Below are positions 55,816-58,365 of a stretch of 58,365 nt of DNA, piece after piece. Position numbers and translations under genes: made by a program. Under the pieces are notes generated by a model. It was not told where the DNA came from, did no database searches, and saw only the letters and a program-made list of their open reading frames with translations. Position 1 is the stretch's first letter. Every line of letters starts with the position of its first letter. The DNA comes from an uncultured Acidimicrobiaceae bacterium (lineage in GTDB: Bacteria; Actinomycetota; Acidimicrobiia; Acidimicrobiales; RAAP-2). The stretch lies in the NCBI GenBank assembly GCA_903894295.1, contig CAITPI010000016.1, positions 1 through 58,365 of the forward strand, in the 5' to 3' direction.

Positions 55816-57525
55816 TCAGCCACCTGACGGAGCCGGAGGGGACCCACCGGCAGGAGGCTGGCCGAGGCCGCCACCGGGAGGCGGGCCGGATCCACCGGAC
55901 GGGCCCCCCGAGGGAGCGGCGCCCCCCGGGAACAAGCCGGAACCTCCCGGAAGCGTCTTCCCGACCGACGGGAAGTTTCCACCCAACCAGGCACCGTTGA
56001 CCCCGTTTCCACCGATGAGGGAGTGGAAAGACAGCACACCGGCCACGCCGAGTCCGGCCAGGATGATGGCCGGGAGCCACTTCGGCAACTGCACCAGCAG
56101 CCACGCCCCCAGAAGGGCGATCAGTCCGATGGCCGGCAGGTAGAAGCGGATCAGGTGGATGCTGTTCCCACCGGCGGCCATCGCCCCGACCGCTGCGTGG
56201 GCGCCTGACGGCAGGTGCAACCCGGCCGGAAGGCGGAACCCGGCCGGAAGGCGGAACCCGGTCGGCCCGTGGGCACCACTGGGAAGGCGGGACCCCGTCG
56301 GCAGGCTTCCGGGACCACCGGCGTGGCCTCCAAGGCCACCACCTCCCATCTGGGCCGTCCAGGTGTAGGCCGAATACAGGCCCCAGATGGCAAGCCAACC
56401 CAGGGCGAGCCATCCACCCACCACTGCGTCCCTCCGCCAGCGACGGGCCACCTCGGCCGGGGTCGAGGCCGACCGGCTCCGAAGGGCCCGCACCGCCATC
56501 CAGACGAGGGCGACCAGTCCGAGGAATACGCCGGGAACGGCCTCGACCAGGAGTTTCGGCATGATCCGCAGGTTGGGGCTGATGGCACTCAACGAAAAGG
56601 TGATCTCGCCGGCCCCATAGCCGGTCTTGGTCGCTCCTCCGTAGAAGTGGGAGTTGAAGAGGGCCACCGTGACACCCACAACGATCAACGATGCCGACCA
56701 CCAGAGGAGCGAGCGCAGCCGCAGTTGGCACGGACGGGCCATGACGGCCACGGCGACGACCGCCACCGACAGGAGCACGATGTCGGTGTAGCGCATGGTG
56801 ACGGCCGCCTCGAGGAAACAGAATCCGGCCAGGCCGGCCAGGGTGCGTCGTCGGGGGGCCACCCCGGTGGCCAGGAGGGTCCACAGCAAGGCCCCCGCCC
56901 CGGCGGCCACCATCGATGCGTCGGTGAACGACGGCATGCTCGGGCGCCAGGCGAAGGCCAGGGCCGCACCCGAGCACAGGAAGAGGATCACGGCCCACGT
57001 TCCACCCCAACGCCCGAGCCACCGCCGGGCCCCGATGAACAGGCTGGTCGAGGCCAAACCACCGGCGACGAGCGGCGCCCACCGCAGGATGCCCAGCCAC
57101 TCAAAGGCCACGGCGTAGAAGGGATAGCCGGGGTTCTTCTCGCTGATCCACTGTCCATTGGGCAGGTGGTCCCACTGCAGGATGCCCGTGCCGTAGGTGG
57201 AGCGCAACTGGGTGGCCACCTCGTGATACTGCGCGGTGGTCAGCGACAGATGCCCGTGGGTCAAGGCGAGGATGGAGGCCAGGTAGGCCGAGTCGTCGGG
57301 CTCGAGCAGCACGGTCCGCCTGGTCAGAACCACCACACAGAACGCCGCAAAGGCCGCAACGGCCACGGCGATCTCGGCGATGCTCCACGACCGGAGGGCA
57401 CCGGGCGGATCGTCAGGGACCGGATGACCGTCGGCCGGCCCGGATCGCTCCGGAATCACCAACGGGGCATCGACGACCAGAGATGCCGGTTGAAACACGT
57501 CCACGGACCCACTCATGTCGTTCAC
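55816..57525 (-). CDS. GT-C-type membrane glycosyltransferase-like protein
   Basis: A 569-residue membrane protein with about eleven hydrophobic helices. Just after the first helix is LLEPDDSAYLAS, an acidic pair placed as in lipid-linked-sugar transferases of the GT-C fold (ArnT/PMT/GT39 group); NPGYPFYAVAFEWLG follows. It probably moves a sugar from a polyprenyl phosphate to an extracytoplasmic acceptor. A Gly/Pro-rich outside loop at about residues 400-450 has hexapeptide repeats (GFRLPAGFRLPAGLHLPSG), and the tail is Gly/Pro-rich. The start is GTG 57525; an ATG at 57516 is an alternative. Confidence 0.7.
   Translation of the reverse strand: MNDMSGSVDVFQPASLVVDAPLVIPERSGPADGHPVPDDPPGALRSWSIAEIAVAVAAFAAFCVVVLTRRTVLLEPDDSAYLASILALTHGHLSLTTAQYHEVATQLRSTYGTGILQWDHLPNGQWISEKNPGYPFYAVAFEWLGILRWAPLVAGGLASTSLFIGARRWLGRWGGTWAVILFLCSGAALAFAWRPSMPSFTDASMVAAGAGALLWTLLATGVAPRRRTLAGLAGFCFLEAAVTMRYTDIVLLSVAVVAVAVMARPCQLRLRSLLWWSASLIVVGVTVALFNSHFYGGATKTGYGAGEITFSLSAISPNLRIMPKLLVEAVPGVFLGLVALVWMAVRALRSRSASTPAEVARRWRRDAVVGGWLALGWLAIWGLYSAYTWTAQMGGGGLGGHAGGPGSLPTGSRLPSGAHGPTGFRLPAGFRLPAGLHLPSGAHAAVGAMAAGGNSIHLIRFYLPAIGLIALLGAWLLVQLPKWLPAIILAGLGVAGVLSFHSLIGGNGVNGAWLGGNFPSVGKTLPGGSGLFPGGAAPSGGPSGGSGPPPGGGLGQPPAGGSPPAPSGG
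56221..56256. repeat. Two exact 18-bp repeats inside the GT-C-like gene
   Basis: CCGGCCGGAAGGCGGAAC occurs at 56221-56238 and again at 56239-56256, with imperfect copies on both sides. The 18-bp period encodes the RLPAGF hexapeptide repeat of the outside loop, so copy-number change keeps the frame. Confidence 0.8.
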
Positions 57526-57621
57526 TGTTTCTGCTCGGGACGGTCACGGATTCCCGAACCGGCCGGGCTGCCACACGTCATCGGTCGTCGCTGTCTGGGC
57601 GCTACCCGACCAGTCAACGAT

Positions 57622-57638
57622 CCTCGCCTAAGGCGAGG
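57622..57638. promoter_or_regulatory. Palindrome upstream of the GT-C-like gene
   Basis: CCTCGCC-TAA-GGCGAGG, a perfect 7-bp dyad about 100 bp before GTG 57525, in the 232-bp gap 57526-57757. It may be an operator, or a terminator for the minus-strand gene ending at 57758. Nothing else is clear in the gap. Confidence 0.4.
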
Positions 57639-57757
57639 GTAAGTGAATCGTAGGAATCGGCTAAGAGTCGGACCGGCCGGTCGACGGGACCGTGTGGCCG
57701 CTCGGGCGCACCACCGACCGTTTACCGCCGGGGTGCGGTTTCCGGGCCGTGGAGGCG

Positions 57758-58222
57758 TCAGGCCTGATCCACTCCAGGCGTCATCCTCCTGGTGAAGTCC
57801 CAACTCACCAGGGAGAGGGGCCGGAGACGGAGACAGACCTCGTCATCGGCATGGGCCAGGAGCTTCTTCGCCAAGGGGCCCGACGTGCCACCCAGATACC
57901 GGGTGAGCAACCGTTCGAGCACCGGGCCCCCGGCTCGGTCCTCCAGCACAACCGAGGCCCGGCCCCGGACTCCCCGATACGGAGGTTCGTCGCCGGCGAT
58001 CTCGAACCCGCACTTCGGATTGTCCTTCAGACAGGCCACCAGCGTCGAGGTGGGCCGGGTGGCCGCCAGCAACTCGTCACCCTGACGAACGAACCACAGC
58101 GACAGGATGAGCGGCCATCCTTGTGGCCCGACCGCCGCCAGTCGCATGGGAATCACACTCCGGTCGAGGAAGGCGTCGACCTCGTCCGGCGAGAAGGGGC
58201 CGCGAAGGTTGTCCAGGTTCAC
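57758..58222 (-). CDS. Pyridoxamine-phosphate-oxidase-like flavin protein
   Basis: A 154-residue split-barrel protein. FSPDEVDAFLDRSVIPMRLA, VGPQGWPLILSLWFVRQGDE and STLVACLKDNPKCGFEIAGD are typical of the FMN- or F420-binding PNPOx-like family; RGRASVVLEDRAGGPVLERL follows. The cofactor and substrate cannot be told from sequence. The start is GTG 58222, exactly 6 nt after a TAACCT box (58234-58229), so the mRNA is probably leaderless. Confidence 0.8.
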   Translation of the reverse strand: MNLDNLRGPFSPDEVDAFLDRSVIPMRLAAVGPQGWPLILSLWFVRQGDELLAATRPTSTLVACLKDNPKCGFEIAGDEPPYRGVRGRASVVLEDRAGGPVLERLLTRYLGGTSGPLAKKLLAHADDEVCLRLRPLSLVSWDFTRRMTPGVDQA

Positions 58223-58319
58223 ATTGAAAGGTTAGAGGCTGGCCTCCCGGAGGTCGAATGGCGTCGGACCACCCTCGGTCGTCATGCCGACTCCCCCATC
58301 GGATGCCCGGGCCCGGCCT

Positions 58320-58365
58320 TCAGTCGGGCACCACCACGATCCGGCCCCGCAACCCGCCTGTTTCC
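58320..58365 (-). CDS. C-terminal end of a gene cut by the window edge
   Basis: Reading inward from the right edge on the minus strand gives ETGGLRGRIVVVPD and a TGA at 58322-58320. Endings of the form GGLRGRIVVVP are common in quinone-oxidoreductase-like medium-chain dehydrogenases, but 14 residues are too few for certainty. The gap 58235-58319 holds nothing else. Confidence 0.35.
   Translation of the reverse strand, partial: ETGGLRGRIVVVPD

Overview
This window is high-GC chromosomal DNA from an actinobacterium (Actinomycetota). The indications are an HspR/HAIR-type dnaK operon, a SenX3/RegX3-like two-component pair, a bifunctional-type dCTP deaminase, the clpS-DUF2017 pair, an EtfD-like membrane iron-sulfur reductase and TANNNT -10 boxes placed for leaderless mRNAs. 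The family mix would suit Acidimicrobiia, but that is an inference; no rRNA is present to settle it. Genes are packed very tightly: 17 junctions have a stop and a start codon sharing 4 nt (ATGA/GTGA) or 1 nt (TGATG).

Layout. 1-561: the end of a zinc-type alcohol dehydrogenase and a deletion scar that joins the start of cysD to the end of a cysC domain. 528-6739 (minus): a five-gene type IV secretion core (DUF6112/VirB2-like, TrbL-like, SCO6880-like, VirB4-like, VirD4/TraG-like) with its own promoter but no relaxase. 6983-8982: sensor kinase and response regulator. 9079-15736: serS, a two-gene ABC-2 exporter, a TlpA-like thioredoxin, haem O/A synthesis (ctaB, ctaA), clpS and a DUF2017 protein. 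15776-16049: tRNA-Glu, tRNA-Asp, tRNA-Phe. 16197-33754: a lipoprotein, pyrE and most of the de novo purine pathway (purM, purF, purL; then purA-purD-purB-purC-purS-purQ), interrupted at 23987-27877 by a glycan-type patch (WbsX/GH99-like protein, methyltransferase, sulfotransferase, small basic protein). 34031-41101: the heat-shock operon dnaK-grpE-dnaJ-hspR-(66-aa gene)-clpB under an HspR operator. 41159-47877: gpmA, amtB-glnB, a membrane protein, the EtfD-like reductase and dcd.

47952-55506 is a 7.5-kb element integrated in the 3' end of a tRNA-Gly gene. It is bounded by 44-bp perfect direct repeats and carries a tyrosine integrase, an excisionase and a RepSA-like HUH replication initiator with an iteron array. 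It has no transfer or virion gene. Its cargo is a visibly lower-GC operon of three overlapping genes (DUF4417 protein plus two unknowns) with a near-perfect CIRCE operator in front. CIRCE is normally the HrcA operator of chaperone genes, so this is a mobile cargo apparently tied to the host heat-shock regulator. I rate it the strongest candidate for an undescribed system here.

55816-58365: a GT-C-type membrane protein with in-frame repeats, a pyridoxamine-phosphate-oxidase-like flavin protein, and the last codons of another gene at the edge.
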